A DNA stretch of 32,762 nucleotides from Bdellovibrionales bacterium (GTDB lineage: Bacteria; Bdellovibrionota; Bdellovibrionia; Bdellovibrionales; UBA1609): positions 1 through 32,762 of the forward strand of contig JALHOQ010000013.1 in assembly GCA_022842925.1 (NCBI GenBank). The letters run 5' to 3'. The notes under the pieces were generated by a model, which saw nothing but the letters and a program-made list of their open reading frames with translations, was not told where the DNA came from and did no database searches. Position 1 is the stretch's first letter; every line of letters begins with the position of its first letter. Shown here one piece after another: positions 24,223-32,762 of the stretch. The position numbers were made by a program, and so were the translations under genes.

Positions 24223-26817
24223 CTAATCCTTAAGCGTTTCTCGGATCCCCTTCGTGAATAGCGAGTGCTGGTCCTCAATCTCGTCTATCGGCAGGATATC
24301 GTTGTCGCGCTCTTGAATTTTAAGTTCGTGACGGCCGAAAAATCGATCGGGCGGGCTGATGGGAGCGCCTTCGCGGGCTTCGAATTGCCCGGACAGCGAA
24401 TCATAGGTGAGAAGTTCAATGGTGCCATCGTCGTACACGAACGCGAAGGAATTGGTCCAAGAGCTATATCCGCCGTCATTATAGCCGATTTTCTTTGGCG
24501 TCGAGGTGCCGACACTCACCCAGCGGCCGAGCATGGCCGCCACATGACTGTCACCGGTGATGGCCGAAAAGCTTCCGGCGGCGTGGGAGTTGGGCGACGA
24601 TTTGGCGCCATTCGAACCCTGGTGACCGTGAAAATTCAGATGGACAGGCCTGTAATCGGGGCCGATCACGAACGGTTGACCGAACGAAAGCACCTTAACT
24701 TTCTCCGGCTGCGACACAAAAATACTCGAAGCTTCGATGGCATCGCGCTTATCGGGGGGAAGCCCTCCCATCATCTTTCGCCGGTAGACAAGAAAGTATT
24801 CGAGAGGGTCCATGTGCAGCACCCGCTTCGCGAACGTCAGTTCGGCAAGAAGCTCGCCGTTCATGATTTGCTGGGCGATGGGCTGATTGTCGATCAGTTT
24901 ATTAAGCCAGTATCCGTGATTGTCGTCGGGCAGAACAAAAAGAAGATTGGGGTTTATATCGTGGCCCGCGTTCACGAACTGCACTTGACCCATCAGTTCC
25001 CTGTGCAAATCAAGACCGCCCGAGCGGTATTTGTCGATCAGGACCTGGGTCATCGCCTTGTCAAACTCGTGTCGGTTGTGGGTAAACCCGTCTAGTTTGT
25101 CGTGCGGAATCACGAATTTCAGACCCGGAAAGCGCTCAAGCACCGAGCGGTATAAGCGCATCATGCGCTGGTCCGCCACCCACTCATGCAGGTCGCCTTG
25201 CACGATCGCGACCGGATCGATACGGCTCACGCTCACGGCACCATCCTTGTTCACGGTGTAGCGGCGGCCCATGGTTGTCACTCCCGCTTGTCCCCCCTTG
25301 TCGCGGTCGTCGACGTATTTTATCGGCTTCACGTGCCATACATTCTGCACGCCTTGGCCCGTGTCCCCCGAGCGGGCATCGGCTTTTTGCGCGATTAAGA
25401 AGCCATTGGTATGAAAGTTTTTGGCTAAGTTCGAAGTTCGATCCTGAATGGGCAGTTTGAAAGGATAAAGATCTCGGCTGAGCGAGCCGGTCGCCCAAAT
25501 CATCGCCTGGCGGAGATGGTTGGAACCGGTGGGAATCACTCTAAGCGCCTGCTGGGAGTGGCCCACAAAGACGGTCTGGCCCGGCAAAAACTGCTTGAAC
25601 TTGTCGAGCGACGCCAGAGGATTTTGGTTTTTGGGCGGTATGCGGATGCTCCACAGTTTAAAGAAATCGTTTTCGATCGTGTGGGTCAGCACGAAAACCC
25701 GCGGATTGCTGAGCAACTCCTCCGGTAGATGCGTGAGGCGTCCTGCGGTGAGCAGAACCACGATCGGGTAATCGAATTCCTCGGCCATTTTTTCCATGAC
25801 CGCCATCTGTTCTTTTACGATCGGCACACCGGGAGTCGCACTGGTCAACAAGGCGCCGCCCTTTCGCTCCAACCAGGTCTTCAACTCGGCCATGCGACCG
25901 GCGTTCTCGATCAGCTCGGGAAGGTAGGCGTTGAATTGGGCCGGAAACTGCGTCTTGGCCCGAGCCTCCACGTCCGCCAAACCTTCGAAAAGCTTCGGCG
26001 TGTACCCTTGCCAAGTCGGAGGAGGTCCGGTCTTTACTCCCAACACGAGCTCCATATCCTCGAGCGAGAAACGTTCCTGCGCATAGTCGATCAAAAGCAC
26101 TTTGTTACTTTGATTGCGGGTGAGTGCCATCAGGACTTCCTGCGGCTTGGGCCGGGTCGGCTCCACCACAAGATGCTGGGGTCGGTCGCGTTGGTGCATG
26201 GCCCTTAGAAATCCGCGTAGAATTTTCGTTTCTACATCGAGCTGGACCGTCGGGTGCTGGTCCCGCGCAAACTGGTAGAATTCGTCGGGGGAGCCTAAAA
26301 TCCCAGACAAGAATCGCTCCGCCCGCTCCGGGGCATCCAGCAGTTTCAATTCCGCCACAAGCCACTGTACGCTCGGCGCCCGCAGATGCTGTTTCAAGTA
26401 ATTCATAAACAGCTGCGCCGCCTTTTCGCGAAGTGGCTGATAGCGAAAGCCGAGTTCACGCGCGCTGACGGCCAGAGCGTCCTCAATCGAGGGAATGACC
26501 CCCGGCCGGCCGAACAATTCGGATAGTTGATCCATCGCCTCGATTTCTCCCGCGGCCCAGAGAGCCTTCATGATGTCGTTCTTTTTGAGTTTTGCGAAAA
26601 TCTCATCTTCAAAGGGGACTCGTTTTTTGCGCAGAAAAAATTCGGTCGTTTCCAACACGAGGGCCGAGTTCACGCGCGCCGTGGCCGAGGCCGTCGCCGT
26701 GTCTTCACCTTCCCATACTTTGTGCAGCTCAAAACCGGGGATTAGCTTGTCTTCGCAAGTCGAATCTTTTGCCCAGCCCGAAAAAATCAGCAGTCCGATC
26801 GATAAAAGCCAACTCAT
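24223..26817 (-). CDS. Exported calcineurin-like phosphoesterase-like protein resembling phage-encoded metallophosphatases
   Basis: Likely start MSWLLSIGLLIFSGWAKDST at 26817 (ATGA overlap with the upstream gene). Motifs VFVGHSQQALRVIPTGSNHLRQAMIWATGSLSRD, IVQGDLHEWVADQRMM, VLPDDNHGYWLNKLIDNQP, LNFHGHQGSNGAKSSPNSHAA...AITGDSHVAAMLGRWVSVGTSTPKKIGYNDGGYSSWTNSFAFVYDDGTIELL. Confidence 0.65.
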   Translation of the reverse strand: MSWLLSIGLLIFSGWAKDSTCEDKLIPGFELHKVWEGEDTATASATARVNSALVLETTEFFLRKKRVPFEDEIFAKLKKNDIMKALWAAGEIEAMDQLSELFGRPGVIPSIEDALAVSARELGFRYQPLREKAAQLFMNYLKQHLRAPSVQWLVAELKLLDAPERAERFLSGILGSPDEFYQFARDQHPTVQLDVETKILRGFLRAMHQRDRPQHLVVEPTRPKPQEVLMALTRNQSNKVLLIDYAQERFSLEDMELVLGVKTGPPPTWQGYTPKLFEGLADVEARAKTQFPAQFNAYLPELIENAGRMAELKTWLERKGGALLTSATPGVPIVKEQMAVMEKMAEEFDYPIVVLLTAGRLTHLPEELLSNPRVFVLTHTIENDFFKLWSIRIPPKNQNPLASLDKFKQFLPGQTVFVGHSQQALRVIPTGSNHLRQAMIWATGSLSRDLYPFKLPIQDRTSNLAKNFHTNGFLIAQKADARSGDTGQGVQNVWHVKPIKYVDDRDKGGQAGVTTMGRRYTVNKDGAVSVSRIDPVAIVQGDLHEWVADQRMMRLYRSVLERFPGLKFVIPHDKLDGFTHNRHEFDKAMTQVLIDKYRSGGLDLHRELMGQVQFVNAGHDINPNLLFVLPDDNHGYWLNKLIDNQPIAQQIMNGELLAELTFAKRVLHMDPLEYFLVYRRKMMGGLPPDKRDAIEASSIFVSQPEKVKVLSFGQPFVIGPDYRPVHLNFHGHQGSNGAKSSPNSHAAGSFSAITGDSHVAAMLGRWVSVGTSTPKKIGYNDGGYSSWTNSFAFVYDDGTIELLTYDSLSGQFEAREGAPISPPDRFFGRHELKIQERDNDILPIDEIEDQHSLFTKGIRETLKD

Positions 26818-27932
26818 TGTAAAGCTCCTTCGCAGTCCGACGCCGTCCAACCTCGGATTTCAGACTCCGTGGCGGGTCGCCCGAAGCCATGATGAAATAC
26901 GGTCCATCGGTAGGGCCAACGGGACGATTGAATCACCTCTTCTCGGCCGGTATTAAGAAGCACGAACTTCATTCGCGACTGGAACCCAAGTTCGCTCGAC
27001 AAAGATTCAACGGCTTTGCGGATCGCCTCAATATTGGCTGGCGTATCCTCAGCCACAATTACGGTATGGACCGGCCGATGTTCACCGCGAGCCGCCGCGC
27101 TCGGATCGGCGGAAAGCTCCAGATGTTCCGACCCGTCATTGGTCTCGAGAAAATGGCGAACGAGTTCGATCACGGCCTGCGCCTTGCGGACGGCCACATT
27201 TCCACGCCCATAGGCGAGCGCTTCGGGCGCATGCATCGACACTAAGCGCGGTTCATCGCGCGCGCCCGCGCGCTTAGGACCCACAATATGGGCGACTTCC
27301 CCGTCGGCCTGTAGCGCCGCCAAAAACTCGCGAAGCTCGCGCCGCAAGTGGTGGCGAGCAGTGAGTATCACGAGGTCGCCCACAGTTTCAGGTGCGCTGA
27401 GGGCTTTTTTTAGAAGCGGAAAAGCCGGCCCCCAGTAGCCGTCTGAATCGGGCAAAAGTTCATGGCGCTTTTTGGCGTCTTGATAATCTTTGAGGAGATA
27501 GTTTTTTCCTTTGCGACCAGGACGGTAAAATTTAAAAGAGTGATGGGGATCGATGTAGAAATAACCAGGAACGATCGTTTTGGGATGGTTTTTCCAAACC
27601 GGGTCTTCATCGAGAGGTTGCGGGCGCAAATCGCCAAGGACCGCCTCACCTTTCGCCAAATAGGGTCTCAGGCGCACGTACTCGCCGTACGAAATGTCGA
27701 TGGTTTCGGGAATTTCGAGTTCCTCGGGCGTACGCTGTAATAGCGAGCGCAAATCACGCACTCGAAAGAGGATCCACTTCGTCCGCCACGCGGGGCGATC
27801 CGAATGGTCGTTGTTCACTGAGCCGTCAAAATCCAATATATATAAAGTTTTGGCATCAGCCGAAATCCCACCCCAAAGTGCACACACGAGCACCAGCGCG
27901 AACAAACCCCTCATTAACCCCCCAAGGTTCAA
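26814..27932 (-). CDS. Secreted HAD-superfamily-like protein
   Basis: Signal peptide MRGLFALVLVCALWGGISADA (possible start at 27914); HAD motif I YILDFDGSVNND, motif II VILTARHH, motif IV-like VIVAEDTPANIEAI. Confidence 0.7.
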   Translation of the reverse strand: MNLGGLMRGLFALVLVCALWGGISADAKTLYILDFDGSVNNDHSDRPAWRTKWILFRVRDLRSLLQRTPEELEIPETIDISYGEYVRLRPYLAKGEAVLGDLRPQPLDEDPVWKNHPKTIVPGYFYIDPHHSFKFYRPGRKGKNYLLKDYQDAKKRHELLPDSDGYWGPAFPLLKKALSAPETVGDLVILTARHHLRRELREFLAALQADGEVAHIVGPKRAGARDEPRLVSMHAPEALAYGRGNVAVRKAQAVIELVRHFLETNDGSEHLELSADPSAAARGEHRPVHTVIVAEDTPANIEAIRKAVESLSSELGFQSRMKFVLLNTGREEVIQSSRWPYRWTVFHHGFGRPATESEIRGWTASDCEGALQ

Positions 27933-28090
27933 CCTCTGTACGTGTATGCAGAGCTACTCGAACTGAAGGAGTTGTGAAAAGTTAGGAATTGATTGGGAAT
28001 CGGTCTGCACCTGAATCGCAATAAATCCGGACTCGCGATCGGGTTTTGATAATATCTTCCATTTTCGCCGAGAATCAGCGCAAATCTTTC

Positions 28091-28645
28091 TTAAGGTGTC
28101 ACGGTCGGTCGAACAAATGTAAATCGGTTTTCGAAGGCCACGCCCGCTCCCTGCCCGAGGCGCAATAGAATTTCGTTGCGTCCCTCCTGCAGCGGAATGA
28201 AATCGGTGGTGAAAGTGTCGGTACCGAAAACGGTGCCGACGTAACCGTTGGTCAGATTGCGGATCTCGATGTCATGCACACCCGGATCGCTCTGGCAGGG
28301 TTTGCCTGTCAGGCGAATCCAGCGCGCCTCGATCGTTTGCGGCTCGACGTCGCCGAGATCCCAGCAACCAAGTTTGACGATATCCATTTTGATTGGCGCC
28401 ATGGCCCGCGTTTGCGGGCCGAACGCCACCGGCAGCTGCGCCGGAATACTGGCCGGGAGCCGGGCTAGCACTTGCAGTGCGTCTTCGGGCCCGGGCGAAA
28501 CACTGTTCTCCATATTTAATGCAACAGCCGTGACCTCAGGTCGCGTCTCAAGAATAAAGCTCGTAAAAATCCAGCTACTCACCGCCAACGAGACGAATGA
28601 AATTTTAAGAAGCGCCCAGCGCACCTGCGACTGATCCATTGACAA
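28091..28645 (-). CDS. Putative membrane-anchored protein, function unknown
   Basis: 184 aa; N-terminal hydrophobic segment LLKISFVSLAVSSWIFTSFI followed by a polar domain. Confidence 0.55.
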   Translation of the reverse strand: MSMDQSQVRWALLKISFVSLAVSSWIFTSFILETRPEVTAVALNMENSVSPGPEDALQVLARLPASIPAQLPVAFGPQTRAMAPIKMDIVKLGCWDLGDVEPQTIEARWIRLTGKPCQSDPGVHDIEIRNLTNGYVGTVFGTDTFTTDFIPLQEGRNEILLRLGQGAGVAFENRFTFVRPTVTP

Positions 28646-28698
28646 ACTTTTCGGATTTTTCGCGCCGATTTTTCAGGGCTTGTATCAAAGCGGGACGC

Positions 28699-29517
28699 TT
28701 AATCCCACCAGGAGAAACCAACCAGATAAAGTTCCTGCTTAGACGAGAGCCCGGCGTCGGACCGGTCGACCAACGCCGTAATGGAGGCCGAAATATGGCT
28801 GGTCATACGCCGCGACAGGACCACCTGCGAAATTCCATCCACCTGTTTCTCGATCCACGTGCCGTGGACGCGCGGGCTGAACTGGTAGCCAAATTGGTAC
28901 ATGTACTCTTTGGGATCCGAAACCAGTCCCGTCATTTCAAGACGGACTTTGAAGTCTATATCGTACGGATTTTTAAGTTTCGCTTCCATATTCGGGCCGG
29001 CCAGATTGTATTTCCATTCGAATTTATAACCCTTGTTTAGTTGCACGTTCACGCTGCTGACGCGATCCTTGATTTCGTAAACCGGGCGCATATCCGGATC
29101 GTTCTTCACCCAGTCGTCGATATGGTACTCGGTCAAGCGCCGGGTCATGTACTCAGCAAAATCCTGTTGGTCCTTTTGATATTGCTTAAGCGTAACGGTT
29201 CGACCGGTGAAGTACGTATAGTCATCTTGCCGCCCGACCGTGTTCAAAGTCTGCTCGGCTTGCGACTCACCAAAACGGTATTTGTATTGTTGCTGAAATT
29301 CTTTCGACAGCTTCTCGTTGAAAATGACCTCTTGCAGCGGCTGAGGTTCTTTTGGCCGCTCCAACATCACCATTTCAATGTCGCGCTTGTTGCGCTCTTC
29401 GCGCACATCAAAGACATAGCCATAATGCGCCCCATAGGATTCGGGCCGCTGCTCATCATTGGCGGCCAGAGCCGGAAGACTCAAAAACAGGGCCCATGCG
29501 AGGGACAGAAGACGCAT
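28699..29517 (-). CDS. Secreted/periplasmic protein, function unknown
   Basis: Signal peptide MRLLSLAWALFLSLPALAAND from the internal ATG at 29517 (ORF track start 29532); Tyr- and charge-rich mature part. Confidence 0.65.
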   Translation of the reverse strand: MRLLSLAWALFLSLPALAANDEQRPESYGAHYGYVFDVREERNKRDIEMVMLERPKEPQPLQEVIFNEKLSKEFQQQYKYRFGESQAEQTLNTVGRQDDYTYFTGRTVTLKQYQKDQQDFAEYMTRRLTEYHIDDWVKNDPDMRPVYEIKDRVSSVNVQLNKGYKFEWKYNLAGPNMEAKLKNPYDIDFKVRLEMTGLVSDPKEYMYQFGYQFSPRVHGTWIEKQVDGISQVVLSRRMTSHISASITALVDRSDAGLSSKQELYLVGFSWWD

Positions 29518-29581
29518 AGCCAATGATAGCATAAATATATGATATCATTTGACTTGATCCCGCAATGAGACAATGTAAAGC

Positions 29582-30217
29582 ATGCCTTTTAAGCAAAGAG
29601 ATGACATCCACCTGGCGCGGCGCCTGTGGCACTTTTTCGGTGTCCTCTTTATTTTCACTTTGTACTGGATTGTGACGCCCAATCAGGCCATTGGGCTGGC
29701 CTTGGGATTTAGCGCTTTCATGATCACTTTCGATTGGGCTCGTTTGCGCAATCCGCGGATGGGCCGACTTTTCATGTGGATCTTCGGTCCCGTTTTGCGC
29801 GAGGACGAGCGCCAGCGCTACGCCGCCAGCACCGGCATGATGGCGGGAGTGACTGTTATTATTCTGTTCTTTCCTAAAACGGTCGTTCTTCTTTCGCTGC
29901 TCTTTCTAGCGATTGCCGATCCGGCCGCCGCTTTTATCGGTGTCCGTTACGGTAAAGACAAATTGATCGGAAACAAGAGTTTACAGGGAACATTGGCCGC
30001 GTTCGCCGCCTGCTTTCTGATCTCGCTCGGGTTCTTTTCCTACATGGACCTTATGACGGAACGTCTCTTTATCGCCTGTCTTTTGGCTGGTTTAATTGGA
30101 GCGTTTTCCGAGCTTGTGCCGATAGGAAAATTGGATGATAACTTCGTCTTCCCCGTACTGAGCGCACTGCTGTTGACGGGACTCTACTACGTGTTCGGCG
30201 CGCTGGGAGGCGCATGA
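29582..30217 (+). CDS. SEC59/DGK1/VTE5-like CTP-dependent lipid kinase family membrane protein
   Basis: Multi-TM; RRLWHFFGVLFIF, FLAIADPAAAFIGVRYGKDKLIGNKSLQGTLAAF, GAFSELVPIGKLDDNFVFPVLSALLL match the dolichol kinase/phytol kinase family pattern (D..A...G...G......KS..G). Confidence 0.75.
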   Translation: MPFKQRDDIHLARRLWHFFGVLFIFTLYWIVTPNQAIGLALGFSAFMITFDWARLRNPRMGRLFMWIFGPVLREDERQRYAASTGMMAGVTVIILFFPKTVVLLSLLFLAIADPAAAFIGVRYGKDKLIGNKSLQGTLAAFAACFLISLGFFSYMDLMTERLFIACLLAGLIGAFSELVPIGKLDDNFVFPVLSALLLTGLYYVFGALGGA

Positions 30218-31035
30218 TGGCACCAAGCAATCCACAAAGCGACGTTCCTCGCAAGGTCGGCGTCCACATTTACATTTTGCCGAACCTGCTCACCATCATG
30301 AACATGTTCTTCGGCTTCTTCGCGATCATTTACTCGATCAACGGAAATTTTATTTGGGCCGCTTACGCGATCGTGATTGCCGCGGTCTTTGACCAACTCG
30401 ACGGCCGCGTGGCCCGAATGGCCAACGCCACCAGCAAGTTTGGCGCCGAGCTGGATTCGCTCTGCGATCTCGTGAGCTTCGGGATGGCGCCCGCACTTAT
30501 GCTTTTTTTATGGTCGCTCGAACCGTTCGGGCGCTTGGGTTGGTTGGCCAGCTTCTTTTTTGTCGCCTGCGGAGCCCTGAGGCTCGCGCGCTTTAACGTG
30601 CAAAGCGGATCGGTGGAGAAGGCCTATTTTCAAGGTCTCCCGATCCCCATGGCCGCCGGTATCGTCGCGTCGAGCGTTTTGGCTTTTGAGGACTTGGAGT
30701 TGGATGCCGCTCGTCACTGGGGCTTGCTGGCGATGACGTTCTTGCTTGGCTTTGTGATGGTGTCGACGTTTCGTTACAGAAGTTTTAAAGACATCGATTT
30801 TCGCCACCGCTTGCCGTTTCGCTATCTCGTAGTCGGAGTGTTTATCTTCGCGATGGTGGCGATTCGTCCGGAGACGACCTTATTTGTTTTATTCCTGAGT
30901 TATGCTACCCTCGGCGCCATCTTCGGGATTTGGCGTTTGGGCGGCCGTCATCCGCGCAACACCAAACCTTTCGCGCCAGATGCGAATGAGGACCTGCTCG
31001 AAGAAGAAGTGGATGAGCATGAGTCGAACAATTGA
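30214..31035 (+). CDS. pssA: CDP-diacylglycerol--serine O-phosphatidyltransferase
   Basis: CDP-alcohol phosphatidyltransferase motif DQLDGRVARMANATSKFGAELDSLCDLVSFGMAPALM; FQGLPIPMAAGIVAS is typical of PssA. Confidence 0.92.
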   Translation: MMAPSNPQSDVPRKVGVHIYILPNLLTIMNMFFGFFAIIYSINGNFIWAAYAIVIAAVFDQLDGRVARMANATSKFGAELDSLCDLVSFGMAPALMLFLWSLEPFGRLGWLASFFFVACGALRLARFNVQSGSVEKAYFQGLPIPMAAGIVASSVLAFEDLELDAARHWGLLAMTFLLGFVMVSTFRYRSFKDIDFRHRLPFRYLVVGVFIFAMVAIRPETTLFVLFLSYATLGAIFGIWRLGGRHPRNTKPFAPDANEDLLEEEVDEHESNN

Positions 31036-32080
31036 GGCGGAGGAGGCTGGCTCGCGCCGACCTCTTAATGTCGGCGTCGTCGGCGCGACCGGTCTGGTCG
31101 GCGAACTCTTTCTCCGCCTGCTCGAGGAGCGGAGCTTTCCCCTAGGGCGCCTTAAACTTTTCGCATCCGATCGTTCCAAGGGTCAAACTCGCACCTGCCA
31201 GGGCAAAACGGTGCCGGTCGAAGTGCAAACGCCCGATGGATTCGACGGTCTGGATGTGGTTTTCTTTTCATCTGGCGATGATATTTCAAAAGAGTGGGCG
31301 CCGGTCGCCGCTCGTGCGGGCGCGGTCGTGATCGACAATTCGGCCGCATTCCGAATGGACTCCGATAAACTGCTCTGTGTCCCCGAGGTCAACGGTCACC
31401 TCCTGCCGAAAGGCCGAGGGGGCGTGATCATCGCCAATCCCAATTGCTCGACCATTCAGCTGGTGTGCGCGCTGCAACCGTTGCAAAAGGACTTTGGTCT
31501 GGAGTCGGTTCATGTGGCGACCTACCAAGCCGTGAGCGGCGGCGGTAAGGAGGCACAGAACGAACTGGCGGTTCAGCTCAAAGCGTGGGCCGCCGGCGAA
31601 AGCCTTCCGAGTCCACAGATTTTTCCTCATCCGATCGCGATGAACTGCATTCCGCAGATCGGGTCCTTTCAGGACAATGGCTTTTGCTCGGAAGAAATTA
31701 AAATTATGCGCGAGACTAAGAAAATCATGGGCGACTCGAGTTTTCGCGTCAGCGCCTTTACCGTGCGCATTCCCGCATGGAACGCCCATTCTGAAGTGGC
31801 TTGGGTTCGCCTGAAAAAGCAGGTCGAGCCCGAGGCGGTTCTCGCGGCGATAAAAAAGCAGAGCGGTTTAATCTTGGAAGACGAACCTAAAAAAGGAATT
31901 TATCCCACGGCTCACAAATACAGCGACAAGGATGGTGTGGCCGTAGGTCGGATCCACCGCGATTTAGACGATCCAAACACCTGGATTCTATGGATTGTTT
32001 CAGACAACTTGCGCAAGGGCGCCGCCTTAAACGGCATTCAAATCGCCGAGAGGATTTTTGACTTAAAGAGCGGCTCGTGA
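31019..32080 (+). CDS. asd: Aspartate-semialdehyde dehydrogenase
   Basis: NVGVVGATGLVGELFLRLLEERSFPL, FFSSGDDISKEWAPVAARAGAVVIDNSAAFRMD, PLIIANPNCSTIQL-like VIIANPNCSTIQLVCAL, VATYQAVSGGGKEA. Likely start ATG at 31019 overlapping the pssA 3' end. Confidence 0.94.
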   Translation: MSRTIEAEEAGSRRPLNVGVVGATGLVGELFLRLLEERSFPLGRLKLFASDRSKGQTRTCQGKTVPVEVQTPDGFDGLDVVFFSSGDDISKEWAPVAARAGAVVIDNSAAFRMDSDKLLCVPEVNGHLLPKGRGGVIIANPNCSTIQLVCALQPLQKDFGLESVHVATYQAVSGGGKEAQNELAVQLKAWAAGESLPSPQIFPHPIAMNCIPQIGSFQDNGFCSEEIKIMRETKKIMGDSSFRVSAFTVRIPAWNAHSEVAWVRLKKQVEPEAVLAAIKKQSGLILEDEPKKGIYPTAHKYSDKDGVAVGRIHRDLDDPNTWILWIVSDNLRKGAALNGIQIAERIFDLKSGS

Positions 32081-32092
32081 TGACATAAAGGG

Positions 32093-32762
32093 ATGTTGAA
32101 GTCCCCGCTGTTTTTAATTCTTCTGACCTATTCTTTTCCTGCCTTAGCCGTTGGCCCCACCGTTACGGGGGTGGCTGGCGCTTCCAACTACACTTTGCCG
32201 TCGACGTCGGGTACGACCACCACCGGCTCCACGGTGATTTACGGCGGACTGGCCGGCAATAACTGCAGTGCGGACGGCGGCACCACGACCTGCAATAGCT
32301 GCACAGTGGCCCATATGACGGCCAACGCCTGCGTAACCGCGGCGCAAGCGCTTTGCGCCTGCAACACAGTCCGAATTCATACCAACTCCAGCATGTCGAT
32401 CACAATTCGCCGTGGCGACACCACGACGGGAAATATCCGCGTGGCGGTGGCAAATGGAACCGCTTACAACACGGTCGGGAGTGGGACAGGTGACGCCGTG
32501 ACCGTGACTTGGGATGCGGTTTGCGGTGCCTCCGATCTGGGCGGGAACTGTGAAACCGTGGTCAGCAATAAAACAATCAATGCTAAAATCTTTGTCGATA
32601 AAGACAACGGCAACGACTACGACGCCACGGAAGAGTCCAGCGTCGCGACCGATTTTTCGTTCCGCCTCTTAAAACCAAGCGATGTCGACTACAGCATTTT
32701 TGCGAATCCCACTTCGGAAGGGATTGGCGGCGGACAAGGCTTTAAGCCCTATCCGGGCGACG
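32093..32762 (+). CDS. N-terminal part of a secreted Thr/Gly/Ser-rich protein running off the window
   Basis: ATG at 32093: MLKSPLFLILLTYSFPALAVGPTVTGVAGASNYTLPSTSGTTTTGSTVIYGGLAGNNCSADGGTTTCNSCTV..., open to the last base. Absent from the ORF track because it lacks a stop in the window. Confidence 0.75.
   Translation, partial: MLKSPLFLILLTYSFPALAVGPTVTGVAGASNYTLPSTSGTTTTGSTVIYGGLAGNNCSADGGTTTCNSCTVAHMTANACVTAAQALCACNTVRIHTNSSMSITIRRGDTTTGNIRVAVANGTAYNTVGSGTGDAVTVTWDAVCGASDLGGNCETVVSNKTINAKIFVDKDNGNDYDATEESSVATDFSFRLLKPSDVDYSIFANPTSEGIGGGQGFKPYPGD

Noticed and set aside
24265-25095. 276-aa plus-strand ORF opposite the phosphoesterase-like gene
   Set aside because: Antisense to the better-supported exported protein; composition consistent with a shadow ORF.
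1-32762. CRISPR array, tRNA/rRNA genes, transposon or prophage
   Set aside because: No regularly spaced repeats, no recognisable tRNA/rRNA sequence and no transposase or integrase motifs were seen. The phage-like phosphoesterase alone is not evidence of a prophage.

Overview
The window is a compact, protein-coding chromosomal segment. No rRNA, tRNA, CRISPR array, transposase or integrase was recognised. Gene content (DivIVA next to proC/yggS/maf, a Tad-type TadC with FHA proteins, many secreted or lipoprotein genes) suggests a Bdellovibrionota/Deltaproteobacteria-like Gram-negative host, but this is inference only. Main blocks: (1) a rhodanese-like protein, an MFS transporter and an outer-membrane barrel with a Pro/Lys-rich tail; (2) divIVA-proC-yggS-maf on the minus strand; (3) a translationally coupled plus-strand operon: TadC-like, DUF192, three consecutive FHA proteins and a degenerate PP2C-like protein; (4) a COG0731-like radical SAM protein, a sulfatase-fold lipoprotein and an ExbB/ExbD pair; (5) a minus-strand lipoate/2-oxoacid dehydrogenase block, lipA-E2-E3-lipB; (6) sfsA, a DsbA-like lipoprotein and a second lipoprotein; (7) a secreted HAD-like protein coupled (ATGA) to an 875-codon ORF that resembles phage-encoded calcineurin-like phosphoesterases but carries a signal peptide; (8) a SEC59/DGK-like kinase, pssA, asd and a truncated secreted protein at the right edge. 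The best leads are the FHA/pseudo-PP2C module, the exported phage-type phosphoesterase/HAD pair, and a near-perfect 24-bp inverted repeat between proC and divIVA. All homology calls come from motif reading, without database searches.
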